Of a stretch of DNA of 64,000 nucleotides, positions 19,718 through 29,100 are shown piece after piece. The translations under genes and the position numbers were made by a program. Source of the stretch: Alphaproteobacteria bacterium (lineage in GTDB: Bacteria > Pseudomonadota > Alphaproteobacteria > Micropepsales > Micropepsaceae); NCBI GenBank assembly GCA_003139615.1, contig PLJH01000027.1:64267-128266 (forward strand), read 5' to 3'. The notes below the pieces were generated by a model, which saw nothing but the letters and a program-made list of their open reading frames with translations, had not been told where the DNA came from and searched no databases. Positions within the stretch are counted from its first letter, which is position 1. Each line of letters starts with the position of its first letter.

Positions 19718-20749
19718 CTATTGCAGCCCCGCCTGAAGGCAATCGTGCATATGAAGAATTCCGATGGGCTTGCGGTGCCTGTCTGCCGAGTCGACGACAA
19801 AAAGCACGGTGATCTTCTTCTCGTTCATGATCGCGAGAGCCTCCGCCGCGAGCTGGCGCGGTCCGACGATCTTGGGCGAACTGGTCATCACTTCGCCGAT
19901 GGTGCGATCCAGAAGGCCTGGGTTCATGCAGCGCGCCAGATCGCCATCGGTGAAAATTCCAACCAGCGCACCATTGCGACCGACCACGCCGACGCAGCCG
20001 AAGCGGGCGCGCGCCAGCACGATGAGCGCTTGTCCCAGCGGCGTGTCTTCCGCGACGAGCGGCAATTCGTCGGCGCTGTGCATGATGTCGCAAACCCGGA
20101 TGAGAGCCTTGCCGAGAGAGCCGCCCGGGTGCAATTCGCGATATTGATCAGTGGTGAAGCCGCGGCGTTCCATCAGCGCAATGGCGAGCGCGTCGCCCAG
20201 CACAAGCTGCAATGTCGTCGACGTCGTGGGGGCAAGTCCCATCGGACATGCCTCGCGCGACTTCGGCAGCAGAAGCGGAACATCCGCCGCCTGCAGCAGC
20301 GTCGAGTCCGGATTGCTCGCGATGCCGATCAGCGGAATTGAAAAACGCTTCGCAAAGGTGATCAGATCGGAGAGTTCGCCGGTTTCCCCGGAGTTCGACA
20401 GCATCAGCAACGCGTCCGCGCGGGTCACGGCGCCGAGATCGCCATGGCTCGCTTCTGCAGGATGCACGAAATGCGCAGGCGTACCGGTGGACGCCAGCGT
20501 CGCCGCAATCTTGCGCGCGATGTGGCCCGATTTTCCCATTCCGCTGACGATAACCCGGCCTTTGACGGCCATGATCGTGTCGACGGCCCGGGAGAAATCT
20601 CCGTTTAGCGTCTCGCCCAGTGACTCGATTGCGGCGGACGCGTATTCCAGCACGCGCCGCGCGGCGGCGAGATCGCCTGAATGGCCTTTGGAGAACTTGC
20701 GCACGCCAACGGCGGACGCCGAAATGGGGTCGGCTGGACGCATCAACAC
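19718..20749 (-). CDS. kdsD: KpsF/GutQ arabinose-5-phosphate isomerase
   Basis: 343 residues. The SIS domain has VSGMGKSGHIARKIAATLASTG and SNSGETGEL, and two CBS domains follow from about residue 215. It converts ribulose-5-phosphate to arabinose-5-phosphate for Kdo synthesis. It is the first gene of the leftward LPS block and ends one base before lptC. Confidence 0.93.
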   Translation of the reverse strand: MLMRPADPISASAVGVRKFSKGHSGDLAAARRVLEYASAAIESLGETLNGDFSRAVDTIMAVKGRVIVSGMGKSGHIARKIAATLASTGTPAHFVHPAEASHGDLGAVTRADALLMLSNSGETGELSDLITFAKRFSIPLIGIASNPDSTLLQAADVPLLLPKSREACPMGLAPTTSTTLQLVLGDALAIALMERRGFTTDQYRELHPGGSLGKALIRVCDIMHSADELPLVAEDTPLGQALIVLARARFGCVGVVGRNGALVGIFTDGDLARCMNPGLLDRTIGEVMTSSPKIVGPRQLAAEALAIMNEKKITVLFVVDSADRHRKPIGILHMHDCLQAGLQ

Positions 20750-20926
20750 ACCTTCATCAGATCGGCCCCAGCCCCGCCCCAGGCGCCGTACCTATTTCGC
20801 GGGCGCCATAGTAGCGCGACCCAGACGCGAAATTCATGCCAAAAATCCGTCTTCCGACTATGGGCGTGCGGTGGCCCCGGTTCAAGCACAGCCGTCGATG
20901 AACGTTAAGCTGCGGAAATCACGCAC

Positions 20927-21538
20927 TTAATGGGCGAATATGTCCACTTCGGCCCAACCCGCCAGATCCAGTTCGGCACGGATGGGAAGGAACTCGAAAC
21001 AGGCCTTGGCCACGCCCGCGCGCCCTTCGCGTACCAGCATCGAATCGAGCACTTCGCGGAGCTTGTGGAGGTGGGCGACATCGCTCGCGGCATAGGCCAG
21101 CTGCTTTTCCGACAAATCGGACGCGCCCCAGTCGGAACTCTGCTGCTCTTTGGAGAGGTCGACGCCCAGAAGGTCCTTCACGAGGTCCTTGAGCCCGTGC
21201 CTGTCCGTATAGGTGCGCACAAGTTTGGAGGCGATCTTGGTGCAATAGATGGGAGCCGTGACCACGCCCAGATAGCGCCGGAACATCGCAACATCGAAGC
21301 GCGCAAAGTGGAATATCTTCGTCACGTTCCGGTCGGCGAGCAGCCGTTTCAAGTTCGGGGCCTGGTACTGCCCCGCCGCGAATTGCACGGCATGGCAAAC
21401 ACCGTCGCCGGCCGAAAGCTGGGCGAGGCAGAGCCGGTCGCGAAAGGGATTGAGGCCAAGCGTCTCGGTATCGATGGCGACCGACGATCCCAGATCGAGC
21501 CCGTCCGGCAAGTCACCCTTGTGAAGCTGAACTTTCAA
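20927..21538 (-). CDS. rnd: Ribonuclease D, short form
   Basis: 203-residue DEDD-type 3'-5' exonuclease. SVAIDTETLGL (ExoI), HFARFDVAMFRRY (ExoII) and YAASDVAHLHKL (ExoIII) are all present. The C-terminal HRDC domains of full RNase D (about 370-390 residues) are absent; short versions like this are common in alphaproteobacteria. It lies next to tRNA-Leu. The 177 bp up to kdsD hold no recognised gene. Confidence 0.88.
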   Translation of the reverse strand: MKVQLHKGDLPDGLDLGSSVAIDTETLGLNPFRDRLCLAQLSAGDGVCHAVQFAAGQYQAPNLKRLLADRNVTKIFHFARFDVAMFRRYLGVVTAPIYCTKIASKLVRTYTDRHGLKDLVKDLLGVDLSKEQQSSDWGASDLSEKQLAYAASDVAHLHKLREVLDSMLVREGRAGVAKACFEFLPIRAELDLAGWAEVDIFAH

Positions 21539-21599
21539 TGCGACCTGGCCTGTCTGAACACGAATGGACGGGCAGTTCGGCCCGTGTCTCGATAAAAGA

Positions 21600-21684
<85 letters not shown>

Positions 21685-21847
21685 CAAGACCCAAAAGCCT
21701 TGGGGCCGGGATGTTTACGGGCGGCCCCAAAGCCTGTCAACGCGAAGCAAGGGCATCGGCCCGGAGGCCCGGTGAACCCTCAAATTCCGGCCGTTTGGTT
21801 CCCATTTAAGGCAAGCTGGGAAAGCGAGTCGCAACAAGGAGCTTTCA

Positions 21848-22189
21848 ATGCTTGTGGCAACGACAGAACGCGTAGCCGGGTATCGGGTCCGCGAGACCCT
21901 TGGACAGACCTTCGGCGTGGTCGTGCGCTCGCGCGGCATCGGCGGCAACATCATGGCGGGCCTGCGCTCGATCGTGGGCGGCGAGATCACGGAATATACG
22001 CAGCTCCTTGAGGAAGCCCGCCGCCATGCCGTGGACCGGCTGGTGAAGAATGCAACGGCGATGGGCGCGAACGGGATCATCATGATGCGTTTCGATTCTT
22101 CCGAGATCGGCCAGACGATGAGCGAGATTGTCGCCTATGGCACCGCCGTGATTCTGGAGCCGGGCAATCCGGACGCCAATGTTGCGTAA
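21848..22189 (+). CDS. YbjQ family (UPF0145) heavy-metal-binding-like protein
   Basis: 113 residues. The family core reads GVVVRSRGIGGNIMAGLRSIVGGE and ANGIIMMRFDS. The fold forms a pentamer in structural work; its role is unknown. The ATG follows AAGGAG. It overlaps the next gene by 11 bp. Confidence 0.9.
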   Translation: MLVATTERVAGYRVRETLGQTFGVVVRSRGIGGNIMAGLRSIVGGEITEYTQLLEEARRHAVDRLVKNATAMGANGIIMMRFDSSEIGQTMSEIVAYGTAVILEPGNPDANVA

Positions 22190-22463
22190 CTGGCTCATCG
22201 GAATCGGCGTTGCCGGGATCGCAATCGGGATCGCGACAATCGCGACGACGGGCTTTCCGCCATCGATCGTCTTCCTGTGCTGGGGCGCAATGCTTGTTCT
22301 CGGCATCGTGTTCGAGCGCTTCCGCTACAAACCGCTGGAAGCACAGGCGCCGGGCGCGGGCTGGGAACGAACGACCGAACGGTTCATTGACGACGAAACC
22401 GGCAAGCCGGTGACGGTCTACATCCAGCCCCAGACGGGCGAGCGGAAATATGTGCAGGAGTGA
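22179..22463 (+). CDS. Small membrane protein (hypothetical)
   Basis: 94 residues with two adjacent hydrophobic segments at the N-terminus (LIGIGVAGIAIGIATIA and IVFLCWGAMLVLGIVF) and a charged cytoplasmic tail. It starts within the last codons of the YbjQ gene, so the two are probably coupled. No family recognised. Confidence 0.7.
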   Translation: MLRNWLIGIGVAGIAIGIATIATTGFPPSIVFLCWGAMLVLGIVFERFRYKPLEAQAPGAGWERTTERFIDDETGKPVTVYIQPQTGERKYVQE

Positions 22464-22547
22464 GCGGCGAATTGCGCGCTGTTCGCGGTCTTGCCGCGCG
22501 CGTATGAACTGCGGCAACTGACACGCCTTCATTTTGGAACGGGTTCC

Positions 22548-23519
22548 ATGGCCTCTCTTGTCACAGTCTTTGGCGGTTCCGGCTTCGTCGGCCGCCACAC
22601 GGTTCGCGCGCTCGCCAGGGCCGGCTATCGCATTCGTGTCGCCGTGCGGCATCCCAATCTCGGGAATTTCCTGCCGCCGATGGGCACAGTCGGGCAGATC
22701 CAGGTCGTCAAGGCGAATGTCGAGGATGCGGATCAGATTGCTGCAGCAGTTCGGGGCGCGGACATTGTCGTCAATCTCGTGGGCATCCTCTATCAGAGCG
22801 GACATCAGCGTTTCGAATCCATTCACGCGGAGGCCGCCGGCGCGATTGCAGCGGCCGCGAAATCCGCGGGCGCGCATTCCTTCATTCAGGTCTCCGCGAT
22901 CGGCGCCGACATCGAGTCCGAATCGGCTTATGCGCGCTCGAAGGCGGACGGCGAAACGCGTGTGCGCGCGGTGTTTCCGGATGCGACGATCCTCCGACCG
23001 TCTATCGTGTTCGGGCCGGAAGACAATTTCTTCAACCGTTTTGCGGCACTGGCGCGGATGCTCCCGTTCCTACCGTTGATTGGCGGGGGCACGACGAAAT
23101 TCCAGCCGGTCTATGTGAGCGATGTCGCTGCGGCCATCGTGAAATGCGCGCGGGATATCTCGACGCGCGGCCATATCTATGAATTGGGCGGACCCGGGAT
23201 TTACAGCTTCAAGGAACTGATGGAACTCATTCTGCGCGAGACCGGCCGCAAAAAACTTCTCGTGCCGGTGCCGCATTGGATTGCGATGTCGAAGGCGACG
23301 TTTCTTCAGATGCTGCCGAAGCCGCTTCTCACGCGCGATCAGGTCAAGCTTCTGAAATACGACAATGTCGTTTCGTCGGGCGCTCTCACCCTCGCCGATC
23401 TCGGCATTCAGCCGGACTCGGTCGAGGCGATTTTGCCTTCGTATCTGTGGCGTTTCCGCGCCGAAGGGCAGTTCGAGGAATCGACTCAGGACAAGATTGC
23501 TGCGGCCTCCAAATCCTGA
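22548..23519 (+). CDS. NDUFA9-like NAD-dependent epimerase/dehydratase
   Basis: 323 residues of the extended/atypical SDR superfamily. The NAD-binding motif is VFGGSGFVGRHTVRALARAG, with YARSKADGE at the active-site position and FGPEDNFFNRF afterwards, matching the complex I NDUFA9 subgroup. I chose the ATG at 22548 (MASLVTVFGG); the track start at 22491 adds unrelated residues. It converges on uppP with only 15 bp between stops. Confidence 0.88.
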   Translation: MASLVTVFGGSGFVGRHTVRALARAGYRIRVAVRHPNLGNFLPPMGTVGQIQVVKANVEDADQIAAAVRGADIVVNLVGILYQSGHQRFESIHAEAAGAIAAAAKSAGAHSFIQVSAIGADIESESAYARSKADGETRVRAVFPDATILRPSIVFGPEDNFFNRFAALARMLPFLPLIGGGTTKFQPVYVSDVAAAIVKCARDISTRGHIYELGGPGIYSFKELMELILRETGRKKLLVPVPHWIAMSKATFLQMLPKPLLTRDQVKLLKYDNVVSSGALTLADLGIQPDSVEAILPSYLWRFRAEGQFEESTQDKIAAASKS

Positions 23520-23534
23520 CTGCATCCTCGTCTC

Positions 23535-24410
23535 TTATGAAATCCATCCCATCGCGGCACCGGCGATCAGCACGAGACCGAAGGCTGCGCGGTAGATCAC
23601 AAGCGCCCATGTCGTCGAATGCCTGAGGAAGCGCATTAGTCCCCAGACTGCGACGAAGGCCGACGCGCTGGAGACCACCAAACCAATCGCAAGCATCTTC
23701 CACGCCGTGGGATCGATATGTGCCTGATGCAGCACCCACAGTTCCTTGCCGCCGGCAAGTGCGATTGCGGGCACACCCAACAGGAATGAAATGCGCGCCG
23801 CATCTTCGCGGTTGAAGCCGAGAAACATCGCGGCGGTGAAGGTCGAGCCGGAGCGCGAGACGCCGGGGATCAGCGCGCCCACCTGCGCGATGCCGATCAG
23901 CAATGCGTCGAGCAATGTCATGCGCTCGGCGGGGCGCGTGTGCCTGGCGAACAATTCCGCGGCACCCATCAACAACGCCATCACGAGGCACGCAATGCCG
24001 ACAACCATCGGCGTGCGCAGCGGCGAGCCGCAGGCGTTGATGATGTTCGCAAGTGACGCGCCGACGATCACGATGGGGATGGTCGCCACGATCACGCCGG
24101 CCGCGAAGATCAGGTCGCGGTTGCGCCATTGGCGGGCACCCAGTGCGCGTACCGAACCCGTGGTGACGGACAGGATTTCCGCGCCAAAGTAAGTGACGAC
24201 GGCCGCCAGGGCGGCAAGCTGCAGGGCTGCAGAGAAGGCAGCCCCCGGATCTGGCCAGCCCAGGAGGGCAGGAATCGCCCGCATATGGGCGCTGGAGGAG
24301 ACCGGCAGCAGCTCGGTGATTCCCTGGACGACACCCAGGAAGGCCACTTTGGTCGGCCCCAGCGCCGCAAAGCTGGTGTCCACGGCGCTATGGCAGTGCT
24401 GCGCAACCAT
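23535..24410 (-). CDS. uppP: Undecaprenyl-diphosphatase
   Basis: 291-residue polytopic membrane enzyme that recycles the lipid carrier of peptidoglycan synthesis. The two signatures are GVVQGITELLPVSSSAHM and LIPGVSRSGSTFTAAMFLG. I preferred the ATG at 24410, which has GAGGGGGA upstream; the ATG at 24434 is the alternative. Confidence 0.93.
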   Translation of the reverse strand: MVAQHCHSAVDTSFAALGPTKVAFLGVVQGITELLPVSSSAHMRAIPALLGWPDPGAAFSAALQLAALAAVVTYFGAEILSVTTGSVRALGARQWRNRDLIFAAGVIVATIPIVIVGASLANIINACGSPLRTPMVVGIACLVMALLMGAAELFARHTRPAERMTLLDALLIGIAQVGALIPGVSRSGSTFTAAMFLGFNREDAARISFLLGVPAIALAGGKELWVLHQAHIDPTAWKMLAIGLVVSSASAFVAVWGLMRFLRHSTTWALVIYRAAFGLVLIAGAAMGWIS

Positions 24411-24480
24411 CCCGATTTCCCCCTCAAATCCCATTGGCAGTTAGCATAAGCGCCCGGAAAGGCACAAGAATTCCTATTAA

Positions 24481-24569
24481 GACAGTATTACTGTCAATAT
24501 ACTCGATACCAACAGAGCGCTTGATCGTCACTGTACGAGACACAAGATATATTAGACAGTGATACTGCC
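24481..24569. promoter_or_regulatory. Two dyad operators upstream of gltD
   Basis: GACAGTATTACTGTC (24481-24495) is a perfect 7+1+7 palindrome. A second, imperfect copy, GACAGTGATACTGCC, lies at 24555-24569. They share GACAGT-n3-ACTG-C and are 74 bp apart, seven helical turns, in the AT-rich gap between uppP and gltD. This looks like a binding site for a dimeric repressor, such as a TetR-type protein, which I do not see in the window. Confidence 0.65.
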
Positions 24570-24651
24570 TTTCCATTCACTTTTCCCTAGCTCCGCCTGC
24601 GCAAATTCCGTATGCACGAAAGATGTGAAAGAGCATTGCGTGGAATTCGCC

Positions 24652-26097
24652 ATGGCCGATCAAATGTTGCGCTTCATTTCCCTCGACCAGGAGCTCCCCG
24701 AAAAGCGCTCCGCGCAAACGCGCGCGCAGGATTTCCATGAAATCTATGCGGAGTATCTGACCGAGAAGGCGGCCGCGCAGGCGTCCCGCTGCTCGCAATG
24801 CGGCGTGCCGTTCTGTCAGGTCCACTGCCCGCTTCACAACAACATCCCGGATTGGCTGAAGCTGACGGCGGAAGGCCGCCTCGAAGAGGCGTATGAGCTC
24901 GCCCAATCGACCAACAACATGCCGGAGATCTGCGGCCGCATCTGCCCGCAGGATCGTCTGTGCGAAGGCAATTGCGTCATCGAGCAATCGGGCCACGGCA
25001 CGGTCACCATCGGCGCGGTCGAGAAATACATAACCGATACCGCCTGGCAGCAGGGCTGGGTGAAACCGCTGAAGCCGCGCCGCCTGCGCCCCGAACATGT
25101 GGGCATCGTCGGCGCAGGTCCGGCGGGGCTCGCCGCCGCCGAGGAACTTCGCCGCAAAGGCTACAAAGTCACCGTCTATGATCGGCATGATCGCGCGGGC
25201 GGCCTCCTCATCTATGGGATTCCGAATTTCAAGCTGGAGAAGGATGTCGTCATCCGCCGCGTAAAACGCCTGGAAGACGGCGGCATCAAATTCCGACTCG
25301 GTTTCGAACTCGGCCGCGATTCCTCGCTTCCCGATTTTCGCGACGCGCATGACGCGGTGCTGCTCGCGACGGGCGCATACAAACCGCGCGAGATCGAAGC
25401 GCCGGGCGTGGGGCTTGGACGCATCGTGCCGGCGCTCGAATTCCTCATCGCCTCCAATCGCAAGGGCCTTGGCGATGACGTTCCGGAATTCGAGTCGGGC
25501 GCGCTCGATGCGAACGGCAAGAACGTCGCCGTCATCGGCGGCGGCGACACCGCGATGGATTGCGTGCGCACGGCCATGCGGCAAGGCGCCAAATCGGTGA
25601 GCTGCATATACCGCCGCGATCGCGACAACATGCCGGGCTCGTTGCGCGAAGTGGCGAATGCGGAAGAGGAAGGTATCGTCTTCGAATGGCTCACCTTGCC
25701 GAAAGCGTTTCTCGGCAATGACGCGGTCGAAGGCGTGCGCATATCGCGCATGCGGCTGGGCCTTCCCGACGCGACGGGCCGCAAGATGCCGGAGGAAGTC
25801 AAAGGCGCGGATTTCACCCTGCATGCCGATCTGGTGATCAAGGCACTGGGTTTCGATCCGGAAGATATGCCGGCGCTGTTTGCAGCACCCGATCTGGCGG
25901 TCACGCGCTGGGGCACCTTGAAGGCGAACCCGCCCTCGCTCGCGACCAATCTCGACGGCGTATACGCGGCGGGCGATGTCGTGCGCGGCGCATCGCTGGT
26001 CGTGTGGGCGATTAAGGACGGCCGCGATGCGGCAGCGTCGATCCACAAATATCTCGAGACGAAGGCCGCGACGGCCGCTCTGGAAGCGGCGGAGTGA
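24652..26097 (+). CDS. gltD: Glutamate synthase (NADPH) small subunit
   Basis: 481-residue iron-sulfur flavoprotein that passes electrons from NADPH to GltB. N-terminal cysteines for [4Fe-4S] clusters are visible (RCSQCGVPFCQVHCPLHNNIP, ICGRICPQDRLCEGNC), then the FAD motif GIVGAGPAGLAAAEEL and the NADPH motif VAVIGGGDTAMD. I chose the ATG at 24652 (MADQMLRFISL); the track start at 24559 runs through the second operator. It is followed by gltB after 5 bp. Confidence 0.95.
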   Translation: MADQMLRFISLDQELPEKRSAQTRAQDFHEIYAEYLTEKAAAQASRCSQCGVPFCQVHCPLHNNIPDWLKLTAEGRLEEAYELAQSTNNMPEICGRICPQDRLCEGNCVIEQSGHGTVTIGAVEKYITDTAWQQGWVKPLKPRRLRPEHVGIVGAGPAGLAAAEELRRKGYKVTVYDRHDRAGGLLIYGIPNFKLEKDVVIRRVKRLEDGGIKFRLGFELGRDSSLPDFRDAHDAVLLATGAYKPREIEAPGVGLGRIVPALEFLIASNRKGLGDDVPEFESGALDANGKNVAVIGGGDTAMDCVRTAMRQGAKSVSCIYRRDRDNMPGSLREVANAEEEGIVFEWLTLPKAFLGNDAVEGVRISRMRLGLPDATGRKMPEEVKGADFTLHADLVIKALGFDPEDMPALFAAPDLAVTRWGTLKANPPSLATNLDGVYAAGDVVRGASLVVWAIKDGRDAAASIHKYLETKAATAALEAAE

Positions 26098-26102
26098 CGA
26101 CA

Positions 26103-29100
26103 ATGAAAGCCACGCACCAGAACGACGGCGAAATCGAAATTGCCCGCTTCCGCGCCAATGCGAAGAAGCTGGAAGACGGTCACGCTTATTCGCCCGATCA
26201 GGAGCATGACGCGTGCGGCGTCGGCCTCGTCGCTGCCATCGACGGCAAGCCGCGGCGCGAAATCGTCACGCGCGCCATCGAAGCGCTCAAGGCCGTATGG
26301 CATCGCGGTGCGGTCGACGCCGACGGCAAGACCGGCGACGGCGCGGGCATCCATCTGCAAGTGCCGCAGGATTTCTTCCGCGCCCAGGTCGAGCAGACCG
26401 GCCACAAAATACGTTCGGGCCGCATCGCGGTCGGCCAGATATTTCTTCCGCGCACGGATTATAACGCGCAGGAGACCTGCCGCACGATCGTGGAATCCGA
26501 AATCCTCAATTTCGGCTTCTATCTTTACGGCTGGCGCCAGGTGCCGGTGGACATCTCCATCATCGGCGAGAAGGCGAACGCCACGCGGCCCGAAATCGAG
26601 CAGATCATGTTCGATCTGGGCGACACGAACATGGAGGCGCTCGAACGCCGGCTCTATCTGTGCCGCAGGCGTATCGAGAAGCGCGTGCGCGAAGCGGCCA
26701 TCCAGGATTTCTATGTCTGCTCGCTGTCGTCGCGTTCGCTGATCTACAAGGGCATGTTCCTGGCGGAACAGCTTTCGAATTTCTATCCCGACCTGAAGGA
26801 CCCGCGTTTCGTTTCGGCGTTTGCGATCTTCCACCAGCGCTATTCGACCAACACCTTCCCCACCTGGCGGCTCGCGCAACCCTTCCGCATGATCGCGCAC
26901 AATGGCGAGATCAATACGCTGAAGGGCAACGTCAACTGGATGAAGAACCACGAGTTCAAGATGGCGTCGCAGCTCTTCGGCGAACATGGCGACGACATCA
27001 AGCCGATCATCCAGCCCGGCAGTTCGGATTCCGCGGCGTTCGACGCCGTGTTCGAAGTGCTGGTGCGTGCGGGCCGCACCGCACCGCTCGCCAAGACGAT
27101 CCTCGTGCCGGAAGCGTGGTCGAAGAAAGCCTCGACCATGCCCGATGCGCATCGCGCGATGTATTCCTATGCGAATGCCGTGATGGAGCCGTGGGACGGG
27201 CCGGCAGCACTCGCCGCCACCGACGGCCGCTGGGTCATCGCCGGCATGGATCGCAACGGATTGCGTCCGCAGCGTTATGCGGTGACGGAAGACGGCTTGC
27301 TGTTCGTCGGCTCCGAAACCGGCATGGTGGTGCTCGACGAAGCGCGCATCACGCGCAAGGGCCGCGTCGGTCCGGGGCAGATGCTCGCGCTCGATCTTGA
27401 GGAAGGCCGTTTCTACGAAGACCGCGCGATCAAGGACAAGCTCGCGGGCGAATATCCTTATGAGGAATGGACGAAGAAGATCGTCGAGCTGGAGCCGATC
27501 ATCGGCCCGGGCGCCGAGCCGCGCTTGTTCGACAAAGAGACGTTGCGCCGCCGCCAGACTGCTGCCGGTTACACCATCGAAGATCTGGAACTGATCCTTC
27601 ATCCGATGGTGGAGGACGGCAAGGAAGCGATCGGCTCGATGGGCGACGACACGCCGCTGGCCGTTCTGTCGGAGCAATACCGCCCGCTGTCGCATTACTT
27701 CCGGCAGAATTTCAGCCAGGTGACGAACCCGCCCATCGACTCGCTGCGCGAAGGCCGCGTGATGAGCCTGAAGACGCGTTTCCGCAATCTCGGCAACGTG
27801 CTGGCGCAGGACGAATCCCAGGCGGAAGTGTTCGTGCTGGAAAGCCCCGTCATTTCCACGGGCATGTATGCCCGCATGAAGGATCATCTCGAAGGCCGCT
27901 TCTACGAGATCGATTGCGTGTTCCGGGTGAAGGACGGCGAACCGAAAGAAGGCGCGCTGCGCCAGGCGATCGAGCGCGTGCGCGCCGAAGCCGAAGATGC
28001 GGTGCGCGAAGGCTATAACCACCTGATCCTCACCGACGAGCGCGTGGATCGCGATCTGGCGCCCATGCCGATGATCCTGGCCACCGGCGCTGTCCACAGC
28101 CATCTCGTGCGCCAGGGCCTGCGCACCTACACCTCCATCAACGTGCGGTCTGCCGAATGTTTCGACACGCATTATTTCGCGGCGCTGATCGGCGTGGGCG
28201 CCACGACCGTCAATGCCTATCTCGCGCAGGAATGCATTGCAGATCGCCACGCACGCGGGCTGTTCGGTAAGCTCACCTTGGGCGAATGCGTGAAGCGCTA
28301 TCTCGATACTGTCAGCGCGGGCCTGCTCAAGATCATGTCCAAGATGGGCATTTCGGTGCTCTCGTCCTATCGGGGAGCGTACAACTTCGAAGCGGTGGGT
28401 CTTTCGCGCTCGATGGTGGCCGATATTTTCCCGGGCATGCCGAGCCGCATTTCCGGCATCGGGCTGAACGGTATCGCCACAAAAATCGCCCGCGTTCATG
28501 CGCGCGCCTTCGATGACGATGCGGCGGTGCTGCCTGTCGGCGGCTTCTACAAATCGCGCCAGGGCGGAGAGACGCACGCCCACGAAGCGAAGCTCATTCA
28601 CCTCTTGCAAAGCGCGGTCTCGAACGACTCCTACACGACGTTCAAGGAGTATTCGAAAGCGGTATGGTCGCTGCCGCCCGTTTCGCTGCGCCATCTGATG
28701 CAGTTCCGGCCGGGCGAAGCGATCCCGCAGGACGAAGTCGAATCCAGCACGGAAATCCGCAAACGCTTCGTCACACCCGGCATGTCGCTGGGTGCGCTGT
28801 CCCCCGAAGCGCATGAAGCGCTCAACATCGCGATGAACCGCATCGGCGCGAAATCCGATTCCGGCGAAGGCGGCGAGAACCCGGCCAACTTCCGCCCGAA
28901 ACCCAATGGCGACAATCCGAACTCCGCGATCAAGCAGGTAGCCTCGGGCCGCTTCGGCGTGACGGCCGAATATCTGAACCAATGCCGCGAACTTGAGATC
29001 AAGGTGGCGCAGGGCGCGAAGCCGGGAGAAGGCGGACAGCTGCCCGGCTTCAAGGTCACCGAAATGATCGCGAAGCTGCGCCATGCGACGCCCGGCGTGA

